A DNA stretch of 64,000 nt from NCBI RefSeq assembly GCF_900106765.1, contig NZ_FNNG01000001.1, positions 189,774 to 253,773 on the forward strand. The letters are read 5' to 3'. This stretch comes from Tepidimicrobium xylanilyticum (lineage in GTDB: Bacteria > Bacillota > Clostridia > Tissierellales > Tepidimicrobiaceae). Below the pieces are notes generated by a model. That model did no database searches. It was not told where the DNA came from and worked only from the letters and a program-made list of their open reading frames with translations. Made by a program: the position numbers and the translations under genes. Shown here piece by piece: positions 34,991 through 44,528 of this stretch. Each line of letters starts with the position of its first letter. Positions within the stretch are counted from its first letter, which is position 1.

Positions 34991-36241
34991 TTATCCTATT
35001 ATGGAATGAATCAAACTGATTATAACGTTTGCCAAATTGAAACCAAAGAATCCATCTGTAACAGTACCTTCAACGGCAACTCCTGTAGCATGCATCATAG
35101 CAGTAGCTTCTGGAGCAAATACATTTGCACATACTTCTACTACTAGCAAGAATAATGCACTACCTATCAAGGTTCTCAATAGGTTTCCATTACTTGCCAT
35201 AGCAATTAATGGAATCATATAAACGATAACAGTTAATATGCCAACTGGGAAATATGACATATTAGGTATGATAAAGGCAAATAGTATTGCTAAAGGTATC
35301 AAAATAACTGTGGTAGTTATAGCTGTTGGGTCACCTAAACCTAAGGCAATATCCATTCCAATATAAAGTTCTGAATCTTCACCTATCTTATCCTTCATAA
35401 ATTCTTGGGCTCCTGCTCCAACTGCAGATAAACCTTCCATCATTACTGATACCATTTTAGGCAATAGCACCAAAACTGATCCTATACCTATTCCCATAAT
35501 CAGCACAGTTTGCCAAGATTGTTTCGTAAGAATCCCTAATATAAACCCAACTATCACACCAATTATAGCTGTATCTCCAAAGAATCTAAATTTTTCTCCA
35601 ACACTCTCTAAGGATATATCCACATCCTTTAATCCAGGAATCTTGTCAATAATCTTGTTAACCAGTACCCCAAAAGGATACGCAAAGGTAATAAATGAAA
35701 ATGTTGAACAAGTCGTTCCTTCTAATCCATAGTACTCAGTCCATTTGGGCGCAATTTTCTCTGCTACAAATAGGGTTATTATCGATAAACCAACTGTCAC
35801 AATTAAACCAATAATAGCACTACCACTTAAAGCATATGCCAAAGTTCCTGGTATTAGGAAATGAATATAATTCCATATATCTACGTTTAATACCCTGGTT
35901 CTTTTAGTTAACACCAATAAAATATTCATAATAACTATCAACAATATTGCAGGAGCTGCAAAAGGAACTGACCAAGAAGCTGCACCCATTGCTGCCCATC
36001 CTACGTCCACGGTGGTAAAACCAGAAGTATCTAATCCTTGATAATATGCAATTGCAGGATCTACTGTTGTCATTAGCAACCCGATTACCAGTTGTAAACC
36101 CTTAAAACCAAAACCAACCATCAAGCCAGCTTTTAATGCTCTACCCAATTTCATACGGAATATTAAACCCAATATAGTCATTACTATTGGTAGCATAACT
36201 TCGGCTCCAAGGCCCATTATACCTTGAATAATTTCTAGCAT
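34991..36241 (-). CDS. PTS EIIC, galactitol family
   Basis: 416 residues with about ten membrane helices of the GatC type (LKAGLMVGFGFKGLQLVIGLL; ILLIVIMNILLVLTKRTRVLNVDIWNYIHF). It moves a polyol across the membrane with phosphorylation. The substrate is not necessarily galactitol; the family also takes pentitols. It lies 23 bases after the EIIB gene. Confidence 0.9.
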   Translation of the reverse strand: MLEIIQGIMGLGAEVMLPIVMTILGLIFRMKLGRALKAGLMVGFGFKGLQLVIGLLMTTVDPAIAYYQGLDTSGFTTVDVGWAAMGAASWSVPFAAPAILLIVIMNILLVLTKRTRVLNVDIWNYIHFLIPGTLAYALSGSAIIGLIVTVGLSIITLFVAEKIAPKWTEYYGLEGTTCSTFSFITFAYPFGVLVNKIIDKIPGLKDVDISLESVGEKFRFFGDTAIIGVIVGFILGILTKQSWQTVLIMGIGIGSVLVLLPKMVSVMMEGLSAVGAGAQEFMKDKIGEDSELYIGMDIALGLGDPTAITTTVILIPLAILFAFIIPNMSYFPVGILTVIVYMIPLIAMASNGNLLRTLIGSALFLLVVEVCANVFAPEATAMMHATGVAVEGTVTDGFFGFNLANVIISLIHSIIG

Positions 36242-36264
36242 TTAATTCCCCTCCCTATTTTTGT

Positions 36265-36564
36265 TTATTTCTCCTCAGCAATTTTTTTACATGTTTCAAT
36301 AACTTGTTTTTTAATTTGGTCTTCATTAATACCAGATATTAAGCCAAATACTGATAGCACAGGTTTTGATAATGGTTTATTATACCTTGTTGTTAACATA
36401 ATCACATCAACATCATCTTGTAAATCTGGTACCTGTCCTACTGTTCCCTTAATAATTTTTGCAGGAATTTTTGCTTCACTTAAAATTTCCTTAATCCTTT
36501 CTTGAACTACAGTAGAAGTTGCAATTCCACTTCCACATGCAATTAAAATTTTGACCTCTTTCAT
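36265..36564 (-). CDS. PTS EIIB, galactitol family
   Basis: 99 residues with the phosphocysteine loop ILIACGSGIATSTVV at Cys10. It passes phosphate from EIIA to the incoming polyol. GAGGGAGG sits 7 bases upstream of the start. A long hairpin lies between it and the dehydrogenase gene. Confidence 0.92.
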   Translation of the reverse strand: MKEVKILIACGSGIATSTVVQERIKEILSEAKIPAKIIKGTVGQVPDLQDDVDVIMLTTRYNKPLSKPVLSVFGLISGINEDQIKKQVIETCKKIAEEK

Positions 36565-36677
36565 GCATTCGCCTCCCTCTATAATAGTTTAAATTTAATA
36601 TTTTTTAATGCTGTTAAAAGGAAAACGTTGTTTATTTGATTAAAAAATAAAAGCTTATATGATAATTAAAATATTCC

Positions 36678-36745
36678 AATGATTAGATGAAACGGAGAAT
36701 ATATTTTTATAAAGATGGTTGAACCTCCAGCTTCACCTAATCATT
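36678..36745 (-). other. Long intercistronic hairpin
   Basis: AATGATTAG-x-TGAA on the minus strand pairs with TTCA-x-CTAATCATT (13 of 14 positions) around a 40-nt loop that includes the SD-like GGAGG. It may tune expression between the dehydrogenase and the EIIB-EIIC-aldolase genes, for example as an RNase site or stabiliser. Confidence 0.45.
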
Positions 36746-36772
36746 ATTTGTCAAGTATTCTAAAAAGTTTAA

Positions 36773-37825
36773 CTAATCCTCATTAGGAAGTAGGACTACT
36801 TTTAACGCTTCACCAGTCTTTGTTAATTCAAGTCCTTTGTTAATTTCTTTTAAAGGCAGTACATGTGTTATTATTTTTCTTGCTGGGAAATCTTTAGAAA
36901 TGGCTAATTCAAAAGCTGTTTGTACCTGCATACTATTAGCACCATAGTGTCCATATATCCATAGCCCATTATAATGAATGATATTTGTATCTAACTCAGT
37001 TAATTCTCCTTTTGGTACTCCTCCGAAAAAAACCACTATTCCTGCTTTTTTAGCCATTAAGATTGCTTGTTGTTGTGCTTTCGTTGATGGATTAGCAGAG
37101 ATCACCTTATCTGCACCGACATTATTTGTTAATCTTAATACTTCCTCTACAGGATCTACCTGGCTAGAATTAATCAAATAATCTATGTCAAATTCTGAAG
37201 CCTTGTCCAACCTTGATTGGTTTATATCAATTAAAATAATCTTTCTAGCACCACGCATTCTACTCAATATGGATAGAAATATTCCAATAGGGCCAGCACC
37301 AATTATTACAACCGTATCTCCCAATGTGACATTTATGTTTTCAACACAAGCATAAGTAGAAGACATAGGCTCTGCTAATGTTGCAGCAATAGGATCTAGT
37401 CCATCTGGTATTTCAAAAGTAGCTCCTCTATCAACTCGTTTTTTAGTATAAGCAATATACTGAGCAAAACCACCAGGTCTATCCGTGTAATGTTCTATAT
37501 TAGTGCACTGCTCATGATGACCACTTCTACAATTTTCACATTTTAAACAATGAGCTTCTGGATATACATATATCATTTGACCAACTCTATAATTTTCTAC
37601 TCCAGGAGCAACTTCGTAAACTTCGCCGACTACCTCGTGCCCATATATATGAGGATAATTCCCTTTTCTTGAATCAGTTGTTAAATTTCTAATATCTGAC
37701 CCGCATAGTCCTACTGCCTTTATCTTTACGATAAATCCTCCTTCAGGGCATTCCGGCATATCTACATCTTCATATCTTATATCGTTGGGCCCATACATTA
37801 CTGCAGCCTTCATTTTATTAGCCAT
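36773..37825 (-). CDS. Zinc-dependent polyol(-phosphate) dehydrogenase
   Basis: 350 residues, medium-chain dehydrogenase family. Catalytic zinc ligands in GLCGSDIR and YGHEVVGEV, four structural cysteines in CLKCENCRSGHHEQC, and the NAD-binding GAGPIGIFLS followed by an acidic residue (IDIN). Closest in style to galactitol-1-phosphate and sorbitol dehydrogenases. In this operon it would oxidise the phosphorylated polyol to a ketose phosphate. Confidence 0.92.
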   Translation of the reverse strand: MANKMKAAVMYGPNDIRYEDVDMPECPEGGFIVKIKAVGLCGSDIRNLTTDSRKGNYPHIYGHEVVGEVYEVAPGVENYRVGQMIYVYPEAHCLKCENCRSGHHEQCTNIEHYTDRPGGFAQYIAYTKKRVDRGATFEIPDGLDPIAATLAEPMSSTYACVENINVTLGDTVVIIGAGPIGIFLSILSRMRGARKIILIDINQSRLDKASEFDIDYLINSSQVDPVEEVLRLTNNVGADKVISANPSTKAQQQAILMAKKAGIVVFFGGVPKGELTELDTNIIHYNGLWIYGHYGANSMQVQTAFELAISKDFPARKIITHVLPLKEINKGLELTKTGEALKVVLLPNED

Positions 37826-37873
37826 ATTTTATTCACTCCTTAATTTATTTATTATAGTCGCAGTTTTAAAATG

Positions 37874-38344
37874 TTATATACTACTATTAAAAAAATCATC
37901 TAAAATTTCACTTACTTTATCCTTATCCTTTTCTTTAAACATCTTGCGAAGGACTTCTTGATTCTGCACAAATTTAACTATTTTTCTTAATATCTCGAGA
38001 TGACCATCTGGACTATCTATTGCTAATAGAATAATAATAGAAACTTCTACTTCCTCATCAGGCATGTCCATCCTTCTAAAGGGAATAGGATTTTCCAAAG
38101 TACATAATAAAATTTCAGATTCCTTTACATATTTATGGTCTACATGAGGAATAGCTACATTTATATCGCCAACTAATAGTCCTGTTGGATAGTTTTCTTC
38201 TCTTTCTAATAAGGCTTCCTTAAATCCATCCAATACTTTTCCTTTACGCCTTAATTGTTCTGATAAAAAGATTAGCGCACTTTCATGTTCTTTGAATGAT
38301 TCTTGGATGAATATATTATCCTTCTTAAAAAGCTTTTGATCCAT
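37874..38344 (-). CDS. PTS EIIA, fructose/mannitol family
   Basis: 156 residues; the active histidine is in INVAIPHVDHKYV near residue 66. It takes phosphate from HPr for the EIIB protein. It lies between the regulator and dehydrogenase genes, all in the same direction. Confidence 0.9.
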   Translation of the reverse strand: MDQKLFKKDNIFIQESFKEHESALIFLSEQLRRKGKVLDGFKEALLEREENYPTGLLVGDINVAIPHVDHKYVKESEILLCTLENPIPFRRMDMPDEEVEVSIIILLAIDSPDGHLEILRKIVKFVQNQEVLRKMFKEKDKDKVSEILDDFFNSSI

Positions 38345-38394
38345 TTTGTCACCATACTTTCTAAATTATTTATTGCTTCTTAAAAATTTATATA

Positions 38395-40476
38395 TTAAAT
38401 TAATGTTTTTTCATATCTTTCAATTATATCTGCCATTTCTTTTGGATTACTTGCTCCATCTATTTCATTGCGAAAATCATCTATCTTTAAAAGATTTATC
38501 AAATTGAAGACCGCTTTTAAATGTTTCTTATTGTCAACTGCACTAATAACACATATGAATTTAATCGGGTCTAAACCATCAACATAAAACTTAACAGGAT
38601 TACTTAGTCTTATAAGGCTCATGCCAAGATTTTTACTTCCAGCGTCTATAGGAGCATGGGGTAAAGCAAAGTTAGGTGCTATCACAAAATAAGGGCCATT
38701 TTTGTTATAATTTTCAATCATAGCATGAATATAATCTTCTGTAATAAAGGATTTTTCTAGCAAAATCTTGGATGCTTTCTCTATTGAATCCTTCCAGTCA
38801 TACGCATCCACATCTACTTGGATAAATTCTTCAGTCAATAATGAATGTAAGTAGATTGAATCGGTCAGGTTACTAAAATAGTCATCTATAATAGGCTTAA
38901 TCCTTTCATACAAATCATCATAAGGTTGACAAATGGCTTTAATCTTATTCAATAATATCCTTTGATTCTGCCTATCCCTGCCATTAGCCCCTAAGCTTAA
39001 GGACTCTAGCTTTAATACCATAGAATTTATATTGATAATATCCCTTTCAGTTAATAAAGGATTAATTTTCACATAGGGGAAATCTATATCTAAATCTACG
39101 GTTGAAATTATAAAATCTACATCCTTCAATAGGCCTTCGTTTTTTATCAATTTATGTGCTGGAACGATTTCCTTAATATTAAAGAGAAAATGTTCTTCCA
39201 ATTTATATTTAAGTAATTGACTAGTACCATAGCCACTATTACAAACTATAATTATATTGGCATCAAAAGACTGTTGTTTTAATCTTTCTATACTTGCACA
39301 TATATAGATTACAATATAAGCTATTTCTGCCTCTGTCATAGTAATGTTAAAATGGTTTTCTAAAATTGAAATATTATTGCTTATCACTTCTTTAATATGC
39401 AAATTCTCATTTACTACCTTTTCTACCTCCGGATAGAGTATAATTTTCTCCCTTTTCCTCCCAAATATTCTATCTAGATGAGATGATAACTTTTCAAATA
39501 ATTCATAATCCTTATAAATGGGTAAATTCAAGTCTATAGAAACGCTTTCTATGAATTTCCTGACTATGGTCTGGGTCTCCAAAATATTTTCAATGGAAAC
39601 CTCCAAGCTATCGTGGCTATATCTAAAGTATTGAGCCAGATATTTTAATAAGCATTTTTCTGAAAAGCTTTCTTCAAGTTCAAAATAATCCACTACCATT
39701 GGATATAAATTGTCAATTAAAGTAGAGTTATAGGAATTGAAGCTATTAAAAAATGAGGTGTTATCTACATAGAAGCCCTTTTTCATGCGATAGATTGAAA
39801 ACTTTAGATATTCCTTCAAAATCCAATTACTATATCCTGTTAAAGTCAAGTTGGAGATGGATTCCGCCTCATTTATTATTGTTTGTAAGGTTTTATCATA
39901 TTTACTTAATAGCTTAAATTGCTCTCCCATAATGCTTGTTGGCAATTCTTGATTTAAAAATATCTGTACCAACATTCTTTCTTGGATAAGTAGCTTAATA
40001 TATAACTTCCTAATATTAGATTCTAATCCCTTGATTTTAATTCCATAATTAGACTTACTATACAGTGATAATCCACTTTCAAGTAATCTCTTTTCCAAAA
40101 CTTTTTGATCTCCAATGACAGAAGAACGGGATACATGCATTATGTCTGCCATATCAGACAATATTATCTTCTCTTGAACGAATAGCAATAATAATACTTC
40201 AACGATAATCCTCTCTTCTTTGGTTAGAGTATACTCATAAAAATCTAAGGCTTCCAAATATGCCTTTATATCTACACTATTTCCAGAATAGTTTATATAT
40301 CCGTTTTTAGCTTCAATTACTCCCAACTTATTCTCGAATAAAATTTTATTTAAAATATCTATATCACTATTTAAAGTCCTCTCAGAAATACCTAATTTTT
40401 CTGCTAAAAACTCTATTGAGAGATTCTGGGGATTTTCATAAATATAAAATAAAATATTATACAACCTTCTATTCAT
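38395..40476 (-). CDS. PRD-containing transcription activator (BglG/MtlR family)
   Basis: 693 residues: an N-terminal helix-turn-helix (IEFLAEKLGISERTLNSDIDIL), a second HTH-like segment (LSDMADIMHVSRSSV), two PRD domains, an EIIB-like domain with the cysteine of IIIVCNSGYGTSQLLKYKLEE, and a C-terminal EIIA-like domain with FALPHAP. Phosphorylation by the PTS on PRD histidines and these domains sets its activity. It is first in the operon and is the expected activator of the polyol genes. Confidence 0.93.
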   Translation of the reverse strand: MNRRLYNILFYIYENPQNLSIEFLAEKLGISERTLNSDIDILNKILFENKLGVIEAKNGYINYSGNSVDIKAYLEALDFYEYTLTKEERIIVEVLLLLFVQEKIILSDMADIMHVSRSSVIGDQKVLEKRLLESGLSLYSKSNYGIKIKGLESNIRKLYIKLLIQERMLVQIFLNQELPTSIMGEQFKLLSKYDKTLQTIINEAESISNLTLTGYSNWILKEYLKFSIYRMKKGFYVDNTSFFNSFNSYNSTLIDNLYPMVVDYFELEESFSEKCLLKYLAQYFRYSHDSLEVSIENILETQTIVRKFIESVSIDLNLPIYKDYELFEKLSSHLDRIFGRKREKIILYPEVEKVVNENLHIKEVISNNISILENHFNITMTEAEIAYIVIYICASIERLKQQSFDANIIIVCNSGYGTSQLLKYKLEEHFLFNIKEIVPAHKLIKNEGLLKDVDFIISTVDLDIDFPYVKINPLLTERDIININSMVLKLESLSLGANGRDRQNQRILLNKIKAICQPYDDLYERIKPIIDDYFSNLTDSIYLHSLLTEEFIQVDVDAYDWKDSIEKASKILLEKSFITEDYIHAMIENYNKNGPYFVIAPNFALPHAPIDAGSKNLGMSLIRLSNPVKFYVDGLDPIKFICVISAVDNKKHLKAVFNLINLLKIDDFRNEIDGASNPKEMADIIERYEKTLI

Positions 40477-40591
40477 ATATATCCCTCTATTAAAATTGTA
40501 TTTTAAAGTCGATTATGTTAACTCAATGTCTGTAATTTAAATTATATTTGAAACGCATTCTTTTGAACAGCACAAGATTCTGAATTTTTCG

Positions 40592-40798
40592 TCAGATATT
40601 TGTACTAATTGTCATATAATTTGAAAATTCCAAATTACTTTTTGATTTCTCACTCATTGTTTTATTCATAAAACTCAAAATAGCAGAATTACCCCTACTA
40701 AGCAATTCTTCCCATTCCCACCTCATGTCCAAATACTTTTCATGTATATTTTCATTTTCAGCGCTTCTAAAGTACTTCATATCCATATAAAAATACAT
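40592..40798 (-). CDS. Doubtful 68-codon ORF
   Basis: An open frame of 68 codons beginning at a poorly supported ATG with no ribosome-binding site, lying between the yjfB terminator and the PRD regulator gene. Composition is coding-like (NLEFSNYMTIS), but no family is recognised. The rest of 40477-40931 holds the regulator's promoter region and a terminator. Confidence 0.3.
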   Translation of the reverse strand: MYFYMDMKYFRSAENENIHEKYLDMRWEWEELLSRGNSAILSFMNKTMSEKSKSNLEFSNYMTISTNI

Positions 40799-40828
40799 GG
40801 TTTTGGATTCGTGCTTTTGATAAGAAAA

Positions 40829-40855
40829 AAGAAACTAGAGTTTGTCTAGTTTCTT
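40829..40855 (-). terminator. Terminator of the DUF2920-yjfB unit
   Basis: AAGAAACTAG and CTAGTTTCTT pair across a 7-nt loop and are followed on the minus strand by TTTTC. Confidence 0.88.
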
Positions 40856-40931
40856 ATGTAATATAGCTCCTCCATCATCTCAAAGTATCTTTGTAATTAT
40901 ATAATAACATACCTGATTAAGCTTATACTAT

Positions 40932-41129
40932 CTATAATTTAATATCTATATTCCTTCCAATATGAGGATTTACTGACTGCTCCATCATTTTAGTATTTGC
41001 TTCTAACATTTGTAGCAGATCAATAGATTGCTCACTAGCAGCAGTCATTGCCATTTTCATTACAGAGGTACTAGCCTGAAGTTGTACCTTCATCTGATTA
41101 AGACTTATTGATAATGCTGGTATATCCAC
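40932..41129 (-). CDS. YjfB-family putative motility protein
   Basis: 65 residues from a GTG start after AAAGGAG. It has the family pattern of alternating small and polar residues (LSISLNQMKVQLQASTSVMKMAM) and the C-terminal NPHIGRNIDIKL. YjfB proteins are short, are found with flagellar genes, and have no known biochemical role. Its position next to the flagellin modification genes fits. Confidence 0.82.
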   Translation of the reverse strand: MDIPALSISLNQMKVQLQASTSVMKMAMTAASEQSIDLLQMLEANTKMMEQSVNPHIGRNIDIKL

Positions 41130-41174
41130 TGGACCAGCTCCTTTCTATATTTCATTTTTCTTTTTTGTAGGTAT

Positions 41175-42275
41175 TTATATACCTTGAATCTCTAGTCTAG
41201 GTACTACATTGATATAATCAATGCGATATCTATTTTTGTTTGTATTATATTCAACAGTATCCAACTCTATATTTTTTGCATTGTGGAAATTAAATTTACC
41301 ATTTTCCATAGTATAATCAAATAATTTCAGATGGTCTGAACCTAAGCCATGGTTAGTATTTTTGAAAATTTCTCCATCTACTTTCTCTAAAGATATTTCC
41401 TCATAAACAAAATTATTTATATTTAAGCCAAATTTTTTTTTATCCACATTTGAAATTAAATTATCATCCGTACCGTGGTAACAAATTATATTACACTTAT
41501 TATCAAAATTCTTATATAAGAATTGTAAATTTAATATTTCCTCATCATAATCAATATTCTTAGCTAAATAACTAAACTTTGTGGTTATTAGAACATTATT
41601 ATAATATGTATTCACATACCTATCACTTTTTAAATATGCTGGAAAAAGCCAAGCAGAGTTGTCTATGATAAGTGTAAATAAATCCTTAGTAAATGCATTG
41701 CACAAATAGGCCAAATATGCTCCATGAGAATGGCCATATGCTATTATTTTACCTTCGTCAAACTTGTAATTATTATCTTTTATAATTTCTATAACTGTAA
41801 TTACAGCAGTGATGTTATCGATCGCTTGCATAAGTCCCATATCATTAAAATTTGATAAATCTTCATTTAACTTTTCATCACAAGTAATCGAAAAACCATA
41901 CTTCCCGCATATCTCAATTAATCTTTCAAAATAATTATTGTCCTTGAAGATATAATTTACTTCTTTAGCTGTGAAAATTTGTAATAAACTATCTTTTGAG
42001 ACATTTAGTGTAATATTATTAGGCTTTTGCATAAACTCCCATCCAAAATAATCACATTGCACAACAACTAGATTATGCTTGTCTGCAAAAACGTTTCTCA
42101 TCTTTTTGTATACGTTTGATTGAGAATTACCACCAAATCCAGGTATTAATAAAAGGATTCCAGTATTTTCATTGATTCCTGGCTCTGGTTCAGTAAAATA
42201 AACATGTAATTTTCTTTCCACATCTTTATATATGCTTGGATGCCCATACATAGAAAAATCATATTCTTTTGCCAT
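41175..42275 (-). CDS. DUF2920 alpha/beta-hydrolase-like protein
   Basis: 366 residues with an alpha/beta-hydrolase pattern: ILLLIPGFGGNSQSNVYKKM for the oxyanion region, nucleophile serine in AYGHSHGAYLAYLC, an aspartate in YHGTDDNLIS, and a histidine in TNHGLGSDHLKLFD. DUF2920 proteins are known near flagellin-glycosylation genes in Campylobacter, where their substrate is not settled; an esterase on the glycan is plausible. The gap 42276-42445 holds a weak promoter-like region (TAGTATTATACC). Confidence 0.82.
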   Translation of the reverse strand: MAKEYDFSMYGHPSIYKDVERKLHVYFTEPEPGINENTGILLLIPGFGGNSQSNVYKKMRNVFADKHNLVVVQCDYFGWEFMQKPNNITLNVSKDSLLQIFTAKEVNYIFKDNNYFERLIEICGKYGFSITCDEKLNEDLSNFNDMGLMQAIDNITAVITVIEIIKDNNYKFDEGKIIAYGHSHGAYLAYLCNAFTKDLFTLIIDNSAWLFPAYLKSDRYVNTYYNNVLITTKFSYLAKNIDYDEEILNLQFLYKNFDNKCNIICYHGTDDNLISNVDKKKFGLNINNFVYEEISLEKVDGEIFKNTNHGLGSDHLKLFDYTMENGKFNFHNAKNIELDTVEYNTNKNRYRIDYINVVPRLEIQGI

Positions 42276-42445
42276 AATACTATCCTCCGATAAACTTTCT
42301 AGGTCTATAATTAAAGATTAGATAAATGACTTTATTAATTATGGTCCACCAATGGTATAATACTACATTTTTATAAGGCATTATTCATCTCTAAACGAGT
42401 TAATTACGAATCAAATTGCAGTATCAAATTTAGCACCTCTTAATC

Positions 42446-43321
42446 TTATTTTGATATTATATTCTCTAAAAAAGATATAAATTCATCCTTTAAATCCTCT
42501 CTTTTCAATGCAAATTCCACTGTTGCTTGTAAAAAGCCTAATTTGTTACCTATATCATGCCTCCTACCTTCAAAAATATAAGCATAAACATCTTGTTTTG
42601 TAGACAATTCTTTTAATGCATCGGTTAATTGAATTTCACCACCTGCACCGGCCTTAGTATGTTCAAGAATTTCAAAAATCTCTGGTTCAATAATGTACCT
42701 TCCTAATATGGCAATATTTGAAGGTGCATCTTCTATGCTTGGTTTTTCAACAAGATTGTTTACTTTATATAATCTTTCATCTACCATTTTTCCCGACACA
42801 ATCCCATATTTAGATACATCGGCTTTAGGTACTTCTTGGACTCCAATTATGCTGGTGCCGTATTCATTATATATATCAATCAATTGCTGTAAGCATGGTT
42901 TAGTTTTGGAATCTACAATATCATCGCCTAATAATACTGCAAAAGGTTCATTATTAATGAAAGTCTTTGCACAGTATATAGCATGTCCTAAACCTTTCGG
43001 TTCTTTTTGTCTTATATAGTGAATGTTAGCTAAACTAGAAATATTTCGTACTAAATCCAATAGTTCTCTGTCTTCCTTTTCTTCGAGCGTTAGTTCTAAC
43101 TCCACAGACTTGTCAAAATGGTCTTCTATGGCTCTTTTGTTTCTTCCTGTAATAATTAATATATCTTCAATACCTGATTGAACAGCCTCTTCTACAATAT
43201 ATTGGATTGCTGGCTTATCCACGATGGGCAGCATCTCTTTAGGCTGAGCCTTTGTAGCAGGCAAAAATCTAGTCCCTAATCCTGCTGCTGGAATTACAGC
43301 TTTTTTTATTCTTTTTTTCAT
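42446..43321 (-). CDS. galU: UTP-glucose-1-phosphate uridylyltransferase
   Basis: 291 residues with the GalU pattern: [54 protein letters not shown] and [13 protein letters not shown]. It makes UDP-glucose for polysaccharide and glycan synthesis. It is the last gene of the glycosylation operon. Confidence 0.96.
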   Translation of the reverse strand: MKKRIKKAVIPAAGLGTRFLPATKAQPKEMLPIVDKPAIQYIVEEAVQSGIEDILIITGRNKRAIEDHFDKSVELELTLEEKEDRELLDLVRNISSLANIHYIRQKEPKGLGHAIYCAKTFINNEPFAVLLGDDIVDSKTKPCLQQLIDIYNEYGTSIIGVQEVPKADVSKYGIVSGKMVDERLYKVNNLVEKPSIEDAPSNIAILGRYIIEPEIFEILEHTKAGAGGEIQLTDALKELSTKQDVYAYIFEGRRHDIGNKLGFLQATVEFALKREDLKDEFISFLENIISK

Positions 43322-43342
43322 AATAACACCTCTGTTTGTATT

Positions 43343-44515
43343 TTATCCTGTATACTTGGTTAAAACTTCTCTTAGTTCTCTCCAAGTAAATTTTAAATCC
43401 TCTAAAGATAAACTTGTTCTGTTCAATAACCCCAAATTATGACTTGCATCCATATAGGCTGGAAAATATTCTATGGCTAGTTTCAAATATTTCTCTGCTA
43501 ACTGATTCTTCCCATAATACAAATATATAGCTCCTATATTATTTAAAGCTGCTCCGTGATTTTCTTTTATATTTATGGTCTTTATAAAATAGTCTAATGC
43601 TTTAGCAATATTTTTATGTTTTAAATAATATAATCCTATGTAGAAATATAAATTATAAAAATCATAACCTTCGCTAAGCAAGCTCTTTAGTTCAGTAAAA
43701 CCTTCTTCCCAGTAATCAAGTCTAAATAATACAGAAACAAAGTCTACAACATTTTTTTGAAAGCTTAACTTACGTTTAAATATGGCATTTTTTATAAAAT
43801 CTATGCTATACTGCTTTAATACAGCCCTTTCTGCTCCCAACATTTTGCCAATTTTAGAAGATAGATTACTCCCATGTCTCCTGATTTTTACCAAAGGTTC
43901 ATCCACATAGGCAAATCCTCCATACTGAGCCAACCTAAGCCACAAATCCCAGTCCTCGGAATATCTAATTTCCTCATTAAAGCCACCAGTCTTTAAAAAA
44001 TAATCTTTTTTTATTAGCACTCCAGATGTTGAGATGTAGTTTCTTGTAAGCTGATAACCTAAAATCTCTTCTGGTTCAACTTGTATTCCTCTTACAACAT
44101 CGCTTATTTCCTCGTCCTTTTCATTTACCTGAATATATCCACTAAAACATAGTATGTAATCATCTTCCTTCTTATTTAATTCGTTTAACTTAAATAAATA
44201 CTTCTCTATAAGAAATGGTTCTGCAATATCATCTGAGTCTAAAAAAAGTATATATTCTCCTTTTGAATTTTCTACTCCAAAGTTTCTAGCATAAGAAGGG
44301 CCCTTGTTTGTTTCTAGGTCAATAACTTTAATAACATTAGGATGTTTAACCTCCATTTGTTTTAATACATCTAAAGTATTATCAGTACTAGCATCATTTA
44401 CTAATATAATTTCTAGTGGTTTTATAGTTTGGTTTATTAGACTGTCTACTGTTTTATAGATATAGTCTTGGCAATTATGGCAGGGTATAATACAGGATAT
44501 AGATTTTTTATTCAT
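43343..44515 (-). CDS. Family 2 glycosyltransferase with TPR tail
   Basis: 390 residues. The GT-A domain occupies ~1-230 (SCIIPCHNCQDYIYKTVDSLI, YILFLDSDDIAEPF with the DxD motif, FNEEIRYSEDWDLWLRLAQYG), followed by helical repeats of TPR type (LDYFIKTINIKENHGAALNNIGAIYLYYGKNQLAEKYLKLAIEYFP). It probably adds a sugar to the flagellin glycan or a precursor. Confidence 0.9.
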   Translation of the reverse strand: MNKKSISCIIPCHNCQDYIYKTVDSLINQTIKPLEIILVNDASTDNTLDVLKQMEVKHPNVIKVIDLETNKGPSYARNFGVENSKGEYILFLDSDDIAEPFLIEKYLFKLNELNKKEDDYILCFSGYIQVNEKDEEISDVVRGIQVEPEEILGYQLTRNYISTSGVLIKKDYFLKTGGFNEEIRYSEDWDLWLRLAQYGGFAYVDEPLVKIRRHGSNLSSKIGKMLGAERAVLKQYSIDFIKNAIFKRKLSFQKNVVDFVSVLFRLDYWEEGFTELKSLLSEGYDFYNLYFYIGLYYLKHKNIAKALDYFIKTINIKENHGAALNNIGAIYLYYGKNQLAEKYLKLAIEYFPAYMDASHNLGLLNRTSLSLEDLKFTWRELREVLTKYTG

Positions 44516-44528
44516 GAAATCAATCCTT

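Noticed and set aside
36610-36635. Catabolite-response (cre) element before the EIIB gene
   Set aside because: GGAAAACGTTGTTT matches the consensus only partly and lies inside the operon, not at a promoter.
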